A stretch of 64,000 nucleotides of DNA from contig NC_091009.1 in the NCBI RefSeq assembly GCF_041146395.1, forward strand, positions 2,938,501 through 3,002,500, written 5' to 3'. Each line of letters begins with the position of its first letter. The stretch's first letter is position 1. The translations under genes were made by a program, and so were the position numbers. The notes under the pieces were generated by a model that saw nothing but the letters and a program-made list of their open reading frames with translations, made no database searches and was not told the origin of the DNA. This document shows, piece by piece, positions 62,440 to 64,000 of this stretch. Source of the stretch: Eulemur rufifrons (lineage: Eukaryota; Chordata; Mammalia; Primates; Lemuridae).

Positions 62440-64000
62440 GGGGTTAAATGTTAGTGTTAGGTTTAACAGTTACAGTTAGGTTTTCGGTTAAGTCTCAGGG
62501 ATAGGGTTAAGGTTTGGGTTTAGCGTTTGGCACAGGGGTAGGCTTCAGTGTTACCTTCATGGTTAAAGATTAGGAGTAGGGTTAGTGTGTGGATTAAGGG
62601 TAAGGGTCAAGATTAAGGGTTCAGGTTGGGGTTAGGCTTAGGTTTCGGGTTAGGGGTTAGGGTTAGGCTTAGGGTCAAGGGTTAGGATTAGGGTTAAGTG
62701 TTGGGCTTAGGGTTGGGGTTTAGTGTTAAGTTTATCGTTAAGGATTAGGGTTAGGGTCAGGGTTAAATGTTTGGGTGCGGGTAATGGTTAGGGTCAGATT
62801 TAAGGTTTATGGATAGGGTTAGTGTTAAGGGTTTACAGGTAGGTTTAGGGTTCAGGGTTAGAGTTAGCATTAGGGCTTAAGGTTAGGATTAGGCGGTAGG
62901 TTAGATTTAGGGTTAGATCTAGGCGTTAGAGTAAGGGTTAAGAGATAGGGTTAGGTTTAATGCTTAGGATCAGGGTTAGGGTTTGGGGTTAAAGCAAGTG
63001 TTAGGGGTTAGGTTTAAGGATCAAAGGTTAGTGTTATTTTTAGCTGTAGTGTTAGGGTTAGGGATAAGGGATTAGGTTGGCGTGAGGGTTTTCCTTACTG
63101 TTAGGGTTAAGGGTCATGCTTAGATTAAAAATTAAGGTTAGGATCAGTGTTAAGGGTTAGGGTGAGGGTTAACGGTTACGGTAAAGGTTAAGCATTAGTG
63201 TTAGGGATTAGCGATTAGGGTTTTTGGTAAGTGTTAGGGTTAGGAGTTAGTGTTTTATGAAGGGGTATGGTTAGAATTAGGATTGGGGTTAGTGTTAGGG
63301 TTAGGTTTCGGGGTTAGGTTTAGGGTAAAAGGATAGGATTAGGGTTAAGGGTTGGGCTCAGGTTTAGGGTTAAAGTTTAGTGTTAGGGTTAATGTTTAGT
63401 GTTATGGTCCAGTTTAAGTGTTAGGGTGAGGGTAGCGGTTAGGATTAGGCTTAGAGGTTGGGGATATAGTGAGGGTTCAGTGTTAGGGTTAGGTTTAGGG
63501 TTCAGGGTTAAGGTTAGCTGTAGGGGTTATGGTTAGGGTTAGGTGTTAGGTTAGTGTCAGGGTTAGGTCTAGTCGTGAGGGTAAGGTTTAGGGTTAGCTT
63601 TAAGAGCTAGGGTTAGGTTGAATGGATAGGATTAGGATTAGGGTTAAGGGTTAGGGTAAGGCTTAGGGGTTAGGGTGAAGGGTTAAGGGTTTTTGTTAGG
63701 CATAGCGTTGGGTTTAGAAGTAAGGGTTACTGTCAGTGTTAGGGTTGTAGGCAGGGTTAGGGTTAGAGTTAGCAGTTGAGAATTAGGGTTAGGGATTAGG
63801 TGTTACAGTGATGATTAGGAGACAGGGTTAGAATTATGGGATAGGGGTTGTTCTCAGGGAATGGGTTATGCACTAACGTTAGGATAAGAGGTTAAAGTTA
63901 GGCTCACGGTGAGGTTTCCGTGTTAAGGGGAGAAATAGGAACAGGGTTAGGTGTTATGTTCAGGGTGAGGGATATCTGTTACAGGTATTGTTTATGCTTA
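62440..64000. repeat. A-type hexamer body, long form (inverted, cut by window end)
   Basis: This is the reverse complement of the A-unit body in its long form: GATATAGTGAGGGTTCAG near 63,463 is present, as in 1-1,357. It reads out to GGTATTGTTTATGCTTA at 64,000, the sequence that directly flanks an A box, so an A box is expected just outside the window. Confidence 0.8.

Larger units (their letters stand above)
60650..64000 (+). repeat. Degenerate telomere-type hexamer field (TTAGGG on + strand)
   Basis: The + strand is dominated by TTAGGG and variants, the inverse of the left field. Between the boxes lie bodies that match, inverted, those on the left. 61,127-61,420 corresponds to the D-to-B body (AGATATCTAGGCATTAGGG near 61,213). 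62,440-64,000 corresponds to an A-type body. The G-rich strand points toward the right end of the window. No gene or other element is seen. Confidence 0.95.

Noticed and set aside
1..64000. About 65 short reading frames (60-96 codons) on both strands
   Set aside because: All follow the repeats: box plus hexamer frames, or satellite frames recurring in every monomer and on both strands. None has a recognisable domain, a length above chance for stop-poor repeats, or a plausible gene context.

Overview
The window is repetitive eukaryotic chromosomal DNA with no gene I can support. About 50 kb is a diverged telomere-type hexamer field: CCCTAA on the + strand from 1 to about 46,270, and TTAGGG from about 60,650 to 64,000. 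TTAGGG is the telomere repeat of vertebrates, many other animals and several protist and fungal groups, so an animal subtelomeric or interstitial heterochromatin block is the likeliest source. No rRNA, tRNA, transposon or other species marker lets me name the organism. Perfect hexamer runs rarely exceed about five units, so this is not a functional telomere tip.

Layout. (1) 1-12,589: a mosaic of hexamer 'bodies' interrupted by about 190-215 bp of G-containing, more complex 'boxes' of four related types, which I call A, B, C and D. From 6,935 they form a C-D-B-A higher-order repeat of about 3.41 kb. (2) 12,590-45,803: a tandem array of one unit (A box plus body), mean period 1,876 bp, 17 complete units and a truncated 18th. 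(3) 45,888-46,414: two divergent boxes, E and F, forming the transition to (4) 46,415-60,508: a 95-bp satellite with a trimer higher-order period of about 285 bp. It runs in one orientation to 51,980 and in the opposite orientation after that. (5) 60,509-64,000: boxes F, E, D and C and an A-type body, all inverted relative to the left side.

The main structure is a large imperfect palindrome: 45,804-51,980 pairs with 54,628-61,123 across a 2.65 kb spacer. Its arms are very similar but not identical, and they share private mutations. The telomeric strands face outward (CCCTAA - satellite - TTAGGG), the reverse of a head-to-head telomere fusion. The 95-bp satellite also aligns over about two thirds of its length with one end of the boxes, which suggests that the satellite arose from the subtelomeric box itself.

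All open reading frames in the window are short and follow the repeats, and I treat them as non-coding. The interest lies in repeat evolution, namely quantised unit lengths, local homogenisation blocks, nested higher-order repeats and arm-to-arm similarity, and in possible transcription or chromatin roles of the boxes.
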